64,000 nucleotides of DNA from Lampris incognitus. Taxonomy: Eukaryota; Chordata; Actinopteri; Lampriformes; Lampridae. How positions within the stretch are numbered: position 1 is the first letter of the stretch; each line of letters opens with the position of its first letter. A program made the translations under genes and the position numbers. The notes beneath the pieces were generated by a model. The model searched no databases. It worked only from the letters and a program-made list of their open reading frames with translations, and had not been told where the DNA came from. Shown one piece after another: positions 11,301 to 21,300 of this stretch. The DNA lies in NCBI RefSeq assembly GCF_029633865.1, contig NC_079212.1, forward strand, positions 87,127,427 through 87,191,426, given 5' to 3'.

Positions 11301-14238
11301 GGTAGTGTATATCCGGTGTCATTACATATATGTAGATCCTGTGTAATTACATATGTGTATCCTGTGTAATTACATATATGCACATCCTGTGTCATTACAT
11401 ATATGTATATCCTGTGTCATTACATGTTATGTAATTACATATATGTATATCCTGTGTAATTACATATATGTATATCCTGTCATTAAATATATGCATATCC
11501 TGTGTAATTACATATACGTATATCCTGTGTCATTACATATATGTTGTGTAATTACATATACATATATCCTGTGTCATTACACATATGTATATCCTGTGTC
11601 ATTACATATATGTTGTGTCATTACATATATGTATATACTGTGTAATTACATATACGTATATCCTATGTCATTACATATATGTTGTGTAATTACATATACA
11701 TATATCCTGGGTCATTACATATATGTATATATCCTGTGTCATTACATATATGTACATCCTGTCATTAAATGTATGCATATCCTGTGTCATTACATATATG
11801 TCGTGTCATTACATATATGTATATCCTGTGTAATTACATATATGTATATCGTGTGTAGTTGCATACATGTTGTGTAATTACATATATGTATATCCTGTGT
11901 AGTTACATACATGTTGTGTAATTACATATATGTATATCCTGTGTAGTTACATGGGCAGCAGTGGAGGGAAGGGAGTCTTATTCCTTGTATGTGTAGGTCT
12001 ACACATACATGGCCAAATACACCGATTCGGATTGCAGTTCTGCCTGATGAAGTCGCAGTAAATTTGCTGCACATGCTCTACTACCATGTCCTAACCACAA
12101 GCTGTCCAACCTTCACAAATGAGCTGTGAGACCAACCGAGTCCACCATAATGATATAGTAGTTTGTTATTTTGAATATCGGTAAATGCATTTTTTCCCTT
12201 AAGGCCTTTTTTACTCATGACCTCTTGTAGAGTGTGAACTGGTCATCTACATCCACACCTGTTGTCTAATTCACACCAGACCTGATGCGAGTATTCCCCG
12301 GTAGCATCTGTACATGTATGCCAAGGACTACATAAGTCCAGCATGTAGCATGAGAGTATCTATGTAAACACACTTCTGACCAGCTGTACCCAACAATCAC
12401 TACCAACGCTGCTGGTCAGTGACTTTCAGACTGGGCACGTCTTATCAGTGGCCCATACTCCTTGACCTATCACTTCCAGAACACTCCGACATGTTTATCA
12501 AAGAAAACATGTATTTTAATTTGTGTTACCTCTTTTATCTGCATTTAACTTGCATGTAACTAGCGGCATTTCCTAGAAAGTCACAAAACACGTTGTATTT
12601 CTGTGTTTAGCGATATCAGATGCTATATTTGTGCATATGTAAAGTAGCTAATGGAAATCTAGCTCCTCGGAAGCTAGTTATCCCCAACAGCTGGTTTCCC
12701 TGAGTCGTTAAACAGCATCTTTTTCAAGATTGTGCAGCCCTTTTGCTAACACAACAGAAAACTGTGGTTAAATGCTTCATTTGATGTATTGAATAATGCA
12801 GATCCTACACACATTTGAATGGAGTAACATTATTTTCCTGAGCTAATGTATGAGTGCATGCTCACAGAGGAAAACCAGTCACTTGTGGAGTTCTTAAGTC
12901 ACGAACAGGTCAGACGTCCTCATTTGATGTGAACACTTACCTTCATTGCTTTTATTCAGAACGTTCAAACAATGTTTGGCTTCAACGTACTTGGTCGCGA
13001 CAACCTTGAGTTGACCTATTGAGGACGTCAAGAACTCAATTTCCTGCAAGACAAGGACAACAACAACAACCAGTATGTATTAAGCATCTCTGAGTACTCT
13101 GAAAAGCGCTCTATCAATAAAATATATTGTTGTTAGCGCGGTCGCCTAACAGCAAGAAGGTACTGGGTTCGAGCCTCGGGGTAGTCCAACCTTGGGGTTC
13201 GTCCCGGGTCATCCTGTGTGGAGTTTGCATGTTCTCCCCATGTCTGCGTGGGTTTCCTCTCACAGTCCAAAGACATGTAGGTCAGGTGAATCGGCCGTAC
13301 TAAATTGTCCCTAGCTGAGAATGTGTGTTTGTGTGTGTCGGCCCTGTGTTATGGACTGGCGGCCTGTCCAGGGTGTCTCCCCACCTGCCGCCCAATGACT
13401 GCTGGGATAGACTCCAGCATCCCCGCGACCCTGAGAGCAGGATAAGTGGTTGGGATAATGGATGGATGGATGGGACTATTAAAGCCGCTTTATTTGTCCT
13501 TGTATTGTTACAACGTATTGTGTCCTCTGCATGTAACCCATCCTATCGTATAGGAGCAGTGGGCAGCTGCAGCACCCGGGGACCAACTCCAGTTCTTCTT
13601 TCCATTGCTTTGCTCAGGGGCACAGGCAGGGGTATTAACCCTAACGTGCATGTCTTTTTGATGGTGGGAGGAAACCGGAGCGCCCGGAGGAAACTCACGC
13701 AGACACGGGGAGAACGCGCAAACGCCACACAGAAAGGACCTGGGACGGCCCGGGGTTCGAACCCAGGACCTTCTCGCTGTGACGCAACAGTGCTAATCAC
13801 TGGGCCACCATATTATTATCGTCTCACAACATTAAGAGCAGCAAGTGAACAATCCGCAGCCATAAAACATCCCGTTCCGCACCCTCGACATCGACTGTGC
13901 AAAATATAGTCACTGAGCAACTCCGGGAACTCTGGGAACTCCGGCCCAGAGCGTGTTCCAGTGACTGCGCTGAGACAATGCGGGCAGACATGTTGCCACA
14001 CAGTGGGTGTGTGCCGGGTGCCTCGCTAGCGCTAGCTAGCATTAGCAGCTAGGTTAGCTAACTAAGTTTACAGATGCTTGCTACCCCCCCCCCCCCAACA
14101 CATTTCATCTGGACTGTCACGCTCATAACGACAACAACTGGACCACACGCGCCCGTTTGAGACAACTCTCACCTGATCGAGCTGCGTTTTGAGCCCCTCT
14201 AACTGCGGGAGGGCCAGCTCTGCCAGGTTCACCGCCAT
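5389..14238 (-). CDS. pfdn5: Prefoldin subunit 5 (complete, 6 coding exons)
   Basis: Coding exons in transcript order: 14173-14238, 12941-13043, 7928-7959, 7439-7513, 7215-7320 and 5389-5474. They total 468 nt and 155 codons, against 154 aa in human. Recognisable stretches include [63 protein letters not shown] and [20 protein letters not shown]: the coiled-coil / beta-hairpin / coiled-coil layout of an alpha-class prefoldin subunit. The product is one of six subunits of the cytosolic prefoldin hexamer, which passes unfolded actin and tubulin to the CCT chaperonin. The start ATG has A at -3 and G at +4. The last intron uses a GC donor (CAAG|GCAAGC), and only this choice restores the phase and the Gln-Ala junction. 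Intron 2 carries a DD38E Tc1 transposon and SINEs; intron 5 carries two SINE-B copies, one ending about 30 bp from the GC donor. The coding sequence is intact. Confidence 0.97.
6256..6686 (-). mobile_element. SINE family B copy with 17-bp target duplication
   Basis: This is a full copy in reverse: A-rich tail complement on the left and tRNA-like head (GGATTCGATC, B-box-like) on the right. CATGATGATTAAAACAT is duplicated exactly at 6239-6255 and 6687-6703, which proves insertion by retrotransposition. It lies in pfdn5 intron 5. A poly-C run near 6478-6489 marks the central variable part. Confidence 0.92.
6781..7182 (+). mobile_element. SINE family B copy
   Basis: Forward copy starting GGGCATCCGGGTAGTG and ending in an A-rich GGAGAAGAAGGGAGAAAA tail. 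It lies 95 bp from the reverse copy at 6256-6686 and ends about 30 bp short of pfdn5 exon 5. Several substitutions in the tRNA-like head suggest an older copy. Confidence 0.88.
8228..8601 (-). mobile_element. SINE family A copy (pfdn5 intron 2)
   Basis: Near-full reverse copy. The (CATC)n tail is at the left; the right end carries the tRNA-like head whose complement reads GTGGTTAGCGCGGTCGCC and contains the pol III B box GGTTCGA. It lies just upstream (transcript sense) of pfdn5 exon 3. Confidence 0.9.
8956..9385 (+). mobile_element. SINE family B copy (pfdn5 intron 2)
   Basis: Forward copy starting GGGCGTCCAGGTAGTGTGGCG and ending with a 13-A run after GGAGAAAAAGGAGTAAAAAAG. The head has a deletion between the A-box region and the B-box. 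Confidence 0.88.
9545..9689. repeat. AT-rich minisatellite, left part
   Basis: Imperfect tandem repeats of the form CATTACATATATGTATATCCTGTGT. The array continues at 11308 after the Tc1-family insertion, so the two parts were once one array. Confidence 0.85.
9690..11307 (-). mobile_element. Tc1/mariner transposon, DD38E type, complete
   Basis: The element is 1618 bp and is flanked by TA on both sides (9688-9689 and 11308-11309). Its termini are perfect inverted repeats of 27 bp starting CACTACCGTTCAAAAGTTTG. It carries one intact transposase gene on the minus strand. The TA duplication, perfect ends and unbroken ORF point to recent insertion, here into the AT-rich minisatellite of pfdn5 intron 2. 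Confidence 0.96.
9852..10895 (-). CDS. Tc1-family transposase, DD38E, 347 aa, intact
   Basis: This is the DNA-cutting and joining enzyme of the surrounding transposon. The N-terminal part (about 1-115) is the paired-type double helix-turn-helix DNA-binding region, with a GRPR AT-hook-like motif near residues 59-62. The catalytic domain has WTDESKF (D154), [10 protein letters not shown] (D244) and [11 protein letters not shown] (E283). I count 38 residues between the second Asp and the Glu, where Sleeping Beauty-type Tc1 proteins have 34; the extra residues fall in the [13 protein letters not shown] segment. All three catalytic residues and the glycine-rich [14 protein letters not shown] box are present. 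There is no stop or frameshift, so the protein may be active. Family (Tc1/mariner) is certain; the DD38E subgroup rests on the count. Confidence 0.96.
   Translation of the reverse strand: MARKRELSSETRQSILVLRNEGYSMREIAKKLKISYTGVYYSLQRTAQTGSNQSRKRSGRPRCTTEQEDKYIRVSSLRNRRLTGPQLASSLNSTRKTPVSTSTVKRRLRDSGLQGRVAKKKPYLRLTNKRKRLRWAKEHRHWTEEDWKKVLWTDESKFEVFGSQRRTFVRRRTNEKMLEECLTPSVKHGGGNVMVWGCFGAGKVGDLYRVKGILNKEGYHSILQRHAIPSGQRLIGANFILQQDNDPKHTSKLCKNYLEQKQAAGILSVMEWPAQSPDLNPIELLWEQLDRMVRKKCPSNQSNLWELLLEAWGAISPDYLNKLTARMPKVCNAVIAANGGFFDESKV
11308..11955. repeat. AT-rich minisatellite, right part
   Basis: Continuation of the array at 9545-9689, with units of roughly 20-27 bp built from CATTACATATATGTATATCCTGTGT. 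Unit length varies, with occasional short TGTTGTG variants. The long open frames across it are a by-product of periodicity. Confidence 0.88.
11960..12935. other. pfdn5 intron 2, unique sequence
   Basis: Between the minisatellite and pfdn5 exon 2 I see no conserved frame or known repeat. Confidence 0.5.
13048..13131 (+). repeat. Short retroelement tail fragment
   Basis: The segment with GAAAAGCGCTCTATCAATAAA resembles the 3' end common to L2-type LINEs and their SINEs (AAGCGCTATATAA). It is too short to classify further and abuts the next SINE. Confidence 0.35.
13132..13471 (+). mobile_element. SINE family A copy (pfdn5 intron 1)
   Basis: Forward copy with tRNA-like head (TTAGCGCGGTCGCC, then GGGTTCGAGCC as B box), the TACATGTC/CTGTCCAGG core blocks and a GGATGGATGG tail. 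It lies about 90 bp upstream, in transcript sense, of pfdn5 exon 2. Confidence 0.9.
13500..13812 (-). repeat. Repeat related to SINE family A, reverse
   Basis: The right part (13660-13812) shares the GGAGGAAACCGGAGCGCCCG core and a tRNA-like head (GGGTTCGAACCC) with SINE-A. The left part is a different body (GGGCAGCTGCAGCACC), also echoed at about 16770-16800, so this looks like a second, related SINE family. Confidence 0.6.
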
Positions 14239-14399
14239 GTTGAAAGCCGAACAGGAAGTAGCCGGCGCACAACCTGCTATGCTTCCGGGTTAAAAGCGCT
14301 GCCCGGAGCGGTTTCAGGATCGGACCGGGTACCCAGAAATATACCCCAAAATATTCGCTACCCGTGTGGGGCAACGACACTTTTATTGGGACGTCTTTA

Positions 14400-14960
14400 C
14401 TGACAGTAAAATTCCCATACAAACATGAAAGTTATTAATACGGACAAAACATCAGAGAACACAAATAAGACAGTCTTTGCAGCTTTCTTATTTTTAGAGT
14501 TAACAACGGTTTTAATGTACTGTTTGGTTTCATTCTCGAATACTATAAATAAGGGCTTAGAATGGCTAAACGTTGACTTACGAATATAATAGTTTGCTAA
14601 AATAATCATCAAATTGATTATGCAGAATTCTTTAAGTTTATTACTATTGTGATTATGGAAACCAGAACAGTTCATTTTCCCAATAAAGAGAAGTCAGTCA
14701 ATACTGTGACACGGCTTCCCAAAATGTGGGACCTTGCCAGAACAGGTGCAGCATTGTTTCTGGATAGTTCACACAATGAACAGTCAACACAAATGTCTTT
14801 CTAAACCTTAAGAAGATGATGACTTGCAGGATAATACCTATGTATGATTTTGAAAGAAACTTCCCTTACTTCATTGGTAAGGAGATATTTGTATGGAAGA
14901 TTCCAGATACTTTTCCAATTCAAGATAGGGTACAACAGAAGGGACTGGGCAACGACACCC
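14400..14960 (-). mobile_element. L1-like LINE, 3' ORF2 fragment (degenerate)
   Basis: Minus-strand frames hold NWKSIWNLPYKYLLTN and VREVSFKIIHRYYPA, then a cysteine-bearing CVDCSLCELS region and a long hydrophobic tail frame. This order resembles the C-terminal region of fish L1-clade ORF2 proteins. Stops and frame changes break it. Assignment is from pattern recognition of these motifs. Confidence 0.5.
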
Positions 14961-15009
14961 TTTACAATGGATTTCCCAGTCCACATACCTGCAGTTGCAT
15001 TGCAGAACT

Positions 15010-15930
15010 ACTGGGGAAACCCATTCAGAATATGGACTCACAACTGACACTATTGTGGCTACTGTAAGTGACAATGCATCGAACTTCTCAACAGCAATTC
15101 GAGAGTTCAGCATCACAGACATTCAGAGGAACAGGACGAGACAGATGAGCAGGAACAGGATCTTTCATTTGTAATAATAGATCCAGAGGGAGAACAAGTG
15201 TCAGTGTGCTGTCATTCTACCTCCTCACGTCAGGCGTTCCACCCACACACTGAGTTTGGGTTCAACCACTGATGCCAAAAGGGTAATTAAAGACAATTCA
15301 ACTCTCTCCAGGCTGAATCATTTACCCATGGCAAAGTGTTCAGCCCTCTGGAAGACCAAAATATGTGGAAATACTCATGACTTGACCAACCAGCAACTGA
15401 AGACACCCTGCGTTTGTAGGTGGAATTCTCTTTATGACCGTTTGAGTCAGCTGACATTTCTTTGGGGGAAGCTTCCTGAGACCATGGCTGCTTTGCCACA
15501 CCCGCCGTTCAAAGAGGTAGAACTTAATTTCCTTTAGGAATACTAAAGGGTCCTCAAGGCCATTGCCATTGTAATTGCCCGCCTTCCAGGTCAGACCTCA
15601 TGCTACTATGGTGAGCTCATACCGACCCTCTCTGCTGCTCAGGCTAAAAAACTTCATGACCTGCAAGCTTCAAACGTGCGGTACTGCTCACGTATCTTGC
15701 AAGCCACCATAGCTGGCTTTGAAAAAAGGTTCAGTAGCTTCTTACCGCTGGAGGCTGATGTCAATGAAGCCATCCTGGCTACAGAAACCCACCTGTTTTT
15801 CAAGATGAGGTGGTTGCCTCCCAAACTAGCTGCAGAGGAGAGGATACATCACCTGTTTCTGCACGCAGCTAAAAAGCTTGGCCTTGTGTCAGGAAGTGAG
15901 ACCGCCTCATCAAACACCACTGGAGAGTGA
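15010..15930 (+). pseudogene. hAT-superfamily transposase remnant
   Basis: Plus-strand pieces in several frames read TIVATVSDNASNFSTAIREF (catalytic-domain Asp region), then RWNSLYDRLSQLTFLWGKLP and later FKMRWLPPKLAAEERIHHLF (dimerisation region side). The order matches a hAT transposase. Frameshifts and an in-frame stop near 15537 break it, and no terminal repeats were found, so it is dead. Confidence 0.75.
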
Positions 15931-16506
15931 AGACGAGTTCATCTTCTCTGACCGTTCTTCATCTTCTCTGGGTACGGGTAAACTTCTCTCACTTCAGTGT
16001 CTTAAGGTTAAACTGCAATGTCATGAACTAACCATTAAAAAGGAATATTCATCAATTGAAAAATAAATGAGCAGCTAGTTTCATGTCATGTTTTTAAATA
16101 TTTTTGTGATATTAAAAAACCTTGAATTTAATGTAAATTCATAACAACTTTGTTTCCTTGTTTCGCTCTACTGTTTCCAATCCCAACAGCAGGAAGTGAG
16201 AGCCAGTTGCCCAGCCACAGGAAGGACTCAGCCAGACATTTCTCCATTCTCAGCTGAGATGGATGGTGTAGCGGTGCAACATGTCTTTCGATTTAATAAA
16301 AGGCATTAATTGTCAGGAATGCCGTCGTTCTACAGTATGGTTGTTTGTATTATTTGTTAGTAAAAACAGACATGTTCCATAAAGGTTTGTTGTATTTGAT
16401 GCATGTTTGTAATCCTGAGGGAGTTGGTTGAACGAGGCCCTATCGATGCACTTCTTGTGACATCATAAAAGCTTGTGACTTTTTTTTCTTATCATGGATA
16501 AATAGA

Positions 16507-16632
16507 CCTACACTAATGCTCAGACCTACACTAAGGCTCAGACCTACACTAAGGCTCAGACCTGCACTAAGGCTCAGACCTGCACTAAGGCTCAGACCTA
16601 CACTAATGCTCAGACCTACACTAAGGCTCATC
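16507..16632. repeat. 18-bp minisatellite
   Basis: About seven tandem copies of CAGACCTACACTAAGGCT with single-base variants (CTGCACTAAGG, CACTAATG). The 6-residue periodic frames on either strand are by-products. Confidence 0.92.
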
Positions 16633-17127
16633 ATAAGAGGCTTCGAATGCCCGACAAAGCGCAAGAAATCACATAATCACTCCAAGAAATTTAAGATTTA
16701 TCTTTATAATTTCTTTATCGTCATTTCTCAGTGCTCGCAAATTTTATCCTCTGTATTTGACCTTGCCTATACGCTGGGAGCAGCGGGCAGGGCCAACGCC
16801 AGTTCCAACACTGTTTCACAACCTGAACCCAACAAGAGTCAGAGATACAGAACACCCATATTCCTGTTACAACCATACTTTTAATGAGAGTCATAACAAC
16901 AGGCTCATCAGTGTGATACTGTGTGTAAAACATTGTAACACAGTGTAACACATTTTTCTGTAATAAATAGAACAAGCAGCGCATCTATAATAAAAGCAGC
17001 ACAGCTGAGCTCTTTCGGCATTTTGTCTTCCCTTTAACGGCCAACGTGAACTGAAGCGTGATGTCACTGCTGTGACAGAGGGATGTCACGCACCCAAGCT
17101 GAGGTGGTTTATAGTTCTACATTTTTT

Positions 17128-17553
17128 TACCCTTTGTTTCTCCTCAGTTGTACTTGGCCAATTACCCCAATCTTCCGAGCTGTCCCTGTCGCTGCTCCAC
17201 CCCCTCTGCCGATCCGGGGAGGGTAGAAGACTACCACATGCCTCCTCCCATACATGTGGAGTCACCAGCGCTTCTTTTCACCTGACAGTGAGGAGATTTA
17301 CCAGGGGGACGTAGCGCATGGGAGGATCACGCCATTCCCCCCAGTTCCCCCTCCCACCCCCTGAACAGGCGTCCCGACAGACCAAAGGAGGCACTAGTGC
17401 AGCGACCAGGGCACACACCCACATCCGGCTTCCGCAGACACGGCCAATTGTGTCTGTAGGGACGCCCGACCAAGCTGGAGGTAACACGGGGATTCGAACC
17501 GGAGATCCCTGTGTTGGTAAGCAACGGAATAGACCGCTACGCCACCTGGAAGT
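17128..17553 (-). mobile_element. SINE family B copy (pfdn5-espl1 intergenic)
   Basis: Reverse copy with the ATTACCCCAATCTTCCGAGC tail block on the left and a head with GGATTCGAACCGG on the right. It lies between the espl1 3' end and the pfdn5 promoter. Confidence 0.9.
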
Positions 17554-17599
17554 CCATATTTCTACATTTTAACAGTGCAGTTTAAAAGCATAAATATAG

Positions 17600-18330
17600 T
17601 ACAATGTGCAGTTCACCATTATTAATAACCTACATTTAGAGGAAGGGAAAAAAAGAAGAAGAAAAAAACGTCCGAATGCCAGAATCTGAAAACTGAATAC
17701 ATACCCAACAAACAAATATCCGGTTAGCCGAATATTCGGGTCCGGCCCTTGTAACAAGATACTTTTTGACGTATTTGTGCCCCTCTCTGCAGCTTGCTAA
17801 TGTGCTAGGTGGGCCTGCTTGCTTTTGAGTATCACATTCCAGTCTGGTGTACAAGAGGAGAACCCAACGCACATTTCGGGTGCAGCGTTCAGTCCATTTC
17901 TGGCGGAAACGGAACCTGGTAGACATACCCACAAGCTCCCTCATGTGGCTTAAAGGTGTATTGCAGATATAAATCAAAACGTATGGAAGAAATTCTGCAA
18001 ATTTATTTGGCGACCCAAATAATATCTCCTGCGACCCACTTGTGGGTCCCGACCCACCCAGTCTCTGGGAATGACTGAACTAGCCAATCAGATCAGTGAA
18101 ATCAAACTACACACAGCTGGCGTATTGGTCACATCATCAAGTGTAAAATTTAATATCTGAAAAACTATAAATGGTATTTTGCTTAGAGTCTTACATTGTC
18201 ACGGAAAGCAGGAGCAGCAACATTGTTTCGTATGCAATATGTGTGTATAGCGTACAGACTGTAGCGGTAGCAGTTAAAAATGTGTGACAAAGTTCGATTT
18301 TCAGACAACAGGAACGTACATACTCAAATC
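17600..18330. other. espl1 3' flank
   Basis: This covers the espl1 3' untranslated region and downstream flank. AATAAA on the minus strand at 18002-18007, about 330 nt past the stop, is a plausible poly(A) signal. Near 18020-18060 is a short CGACCCACTTGTGGG dispersed-repeat motif. I see nothing coding. Confidence 0.5.
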
Positions 18331-18335
18331 AAATC

Positions 18336-21300
18336 TTACTGCAAGTGGATTGGTAAACCATAGACCACAGGTGCGGCCCCTATGAGGTGTTTGAGGTGTG
18401 TGGCATGACGGGATGGACCGATATGGTTCAGAAGGGGAGATCCGGGTCCAGCGGAGAGCCAGGATTTAAGCAAGGCTTTAGTGAAGCGGTCCATGTCTCG
18501 GTCCGTCACATCCCACAGATTTCCTAAAACCAAGGGGCTGGGGGATGGGGGGCAAAGAGGAGATAGATAGTTAGTTAGATACACATCAGCACTTCCTGGT
18601 CTCGCACTCTTCAACCCGTTCCGAACATTTGGTGTGTGTCCTCCAAGTGGCAACTAAAAATAATTAACTTGAGTCGTCGATCATATAATTAATTCTTACT
18701 CGGGCACTCATTTAAAAAGTTTGGTTACTTAAGAAAAATACCTATAGCTTAATTCATAATTAAAAAACAGCTGGCTTGCCGTGCAGTGCCACCTCTTTAT
18801 TCGACAGCGGCCCTACAGGAAGCTCACCTACGGTTCCCCAACTTATTCGTGCTAAGATCTTATGGAGATATTTGAAACAGCTGCTGCTGGGATGTTGTTT
18901 AAGACTGAACGTCTCTAAGAAGTGGGCCGGGCTCAAACTACAGGAGAAGAGCCATTAAGAAAACAAAACTTAACACTGGCTGATAATTACAAACCACATG
19001 GGAGATGGAAAAAATTAGGAATCCATTCCACACCATACTGACCACGAGGTTTGCAGGCTACATTAATGTGAGTCTCAATTTTTAAATCTTTTACTGAGGC
19101 TGCTATAGAGTTTGATAATATTGCCAAACATGTCAACATATAGCGTACTGTATATGAGAATTACTACTACTACCACTACTACTACTACTACTACTACTAT
19201 TACTTTCAGCTGCTCCCGTTAGGGGGCGCCACAGCAGATCATCCGTTTCCATCTGTTCCTGTTCTCTGCATCTTCCTCTGCCACACCAGCCACCTGCATG
19301 TCCTCCCTCACCACATCCATAAACCTCCTCTTTAGCCTTCCTCTTCTCCTCTTCCCTGGCAGCTCCATATTCAGCATCCTTCTCCCAATATACCCAGCAC
19401 CTCTCCTCCACCCATGTCCACACCATCTCAATCTTGTCTCTCTTGCTCTGTCTCCAAACCGTCCAACCTGAGCTGTCCCTCTAATATACTCGTTCCTAAT
19501 CCTGTCCTTCTTCATCACTCCCAAAGAAAATCTTATCATCTTCAACTCTGCCACCTCCAGCTCCACCTCCTGTCTTTTCATCAGTGCCACTGTCTCTAGA
19601 CCATATAACATAGCTGGTCTCACAACCATCTTGTAAACCTTCCCTTTAACTCTTGCTGGTACCTTTCTGTCACAAATCAGTCCTGATACTCTTCTCCACC
19701 CACTCCACCCTGCCTGCACTCTCTTCTTCACCTCCCTTCTGCACTCCCCATTACTTTGGACTGTTGACCCAAAGTATTTAAACTCATCTACCTTCATCAC
19801 CTCTCCTCCTTGCACCCTCATCATTCCACTGTCCTCCCTCTCATTCATGCATAGGTATTCGGTCTTGCTCCTACTGACTTTCACTCCTCTTCTCTCCAGT
19901 GCATACCTCCACCTCTCCAGGCTCTCCTCCACCTGCTCCCTACTCTCGCTACAGATCACAATGTCATCCACAAACATCATAGTCCACAGAGACTCCTGCC
20001 TGATCTCATCCGTCAACCTGTCCATCACCACTGCTAATCCCACCTCTATCTTGAACCCATCCGTCACTCCTACGGCACACCTGACCACTGTCACACTGCC
20101 CTCATACATATCCTGCACCACTCCTACATACTTCTCTGCAACTCCCGACTTCCTCAAACAATACTACACTTCCTCTCTTGGCACGTATATGAGAATTTAC
20201 CAAAGTTCAAAAAGCAGTCATCCTATAAAAAAAAAAAAAAAAAAAAGCAGTATTAAACACTTACATAATTATCTTTATGCATGCTCAATAACCCAGGGAA
20301 GGAAATCACAGAAAGTTGAATTAGTTCATCTGGACACAAGGTTTATTGACTGAAGAGGTCACTTAGATGAGTGAGGAGACATTTCTGTTAATGAACCTTG
20401 TGTCGAGATGAACTGATTCAACTTTCTTTGACAGTGGCATAAAGACCGAAAACAACGATCAGTTTCATATGCGAATTACCGTGACCATTAACTACAGTTT
20501 CAATGGCCATGTAGACTATTCAGAGGATTGGGGAATAATTGCAATCACAGCATTGTAAGATGGCGACAGATGTACTCCAGGTAGACCGTATGAAATTACA
20601 GGAAGTCCCCACCCTTTGCAATAGAACCACCCTGAACACTGACCAAGTGTGTCTGCTCCTGAAGCTGTGTCTTCAGTCCACGTACTTCACATACAGGGGG
20701 CAGTACTATAGGCAGAGGCATGGGTGTGCTATGGGTTCCCCAGTCTCACCTGTAGTGGCCAACTTGTATGTGGAGGAAGTGGAAAAGAGGCTCTGATGTC
20801 CTATCCAGGGACACCACCTAGCCATTGGTTCAGATTTGTGGACGACACCTGGGTTAAAATTAAATCTCAGGACATACCACATTTCACCGACCACATTAAC
20901 TCTGTTGACAAGTTCAGGCCATCAAGTTCACCGGGGAAGATGTGGAACATGACAGGTTAGCCTTCTTACACTGTCAGATTGCAGTTGGTGATGAGGGACG
21001 TTTGATTGTTGATGTTTACATAAACCAACACATACTGATCATTACTTAAGGTTTGACTCTCATCATCCACTGGAGCACAATCTAGGAGTTATCAGGACGT
21101 TGCACCACTGAGCTGACAACGTCCTCACCAACACGGTGGCCGGGGAAGAAAAAAAATCCCACATTAAACAGGCCCTGGTTAAGTGTGGTTATCCTAACTG
21201 GGTGTTTGTCAAAGCCAGGAAGACAACCAAACAGTGAACCAGCCAATCAGAGAGAGTAGAAGGGCCACAGCTGTCTAAGTGTAAACCAGTGGTGATTCTG

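Noticed and set aside
11353-11877. 174-codon tyrosine/isoleucine-rich frame
   Set aside because: Translation of the AT-rich minisatellite.
13132-13811. 194-codon plus-strand frame
   Set aside because: It is translated SINE-A and related repeat sequence; the same peptides recur at every SINE-A copy.
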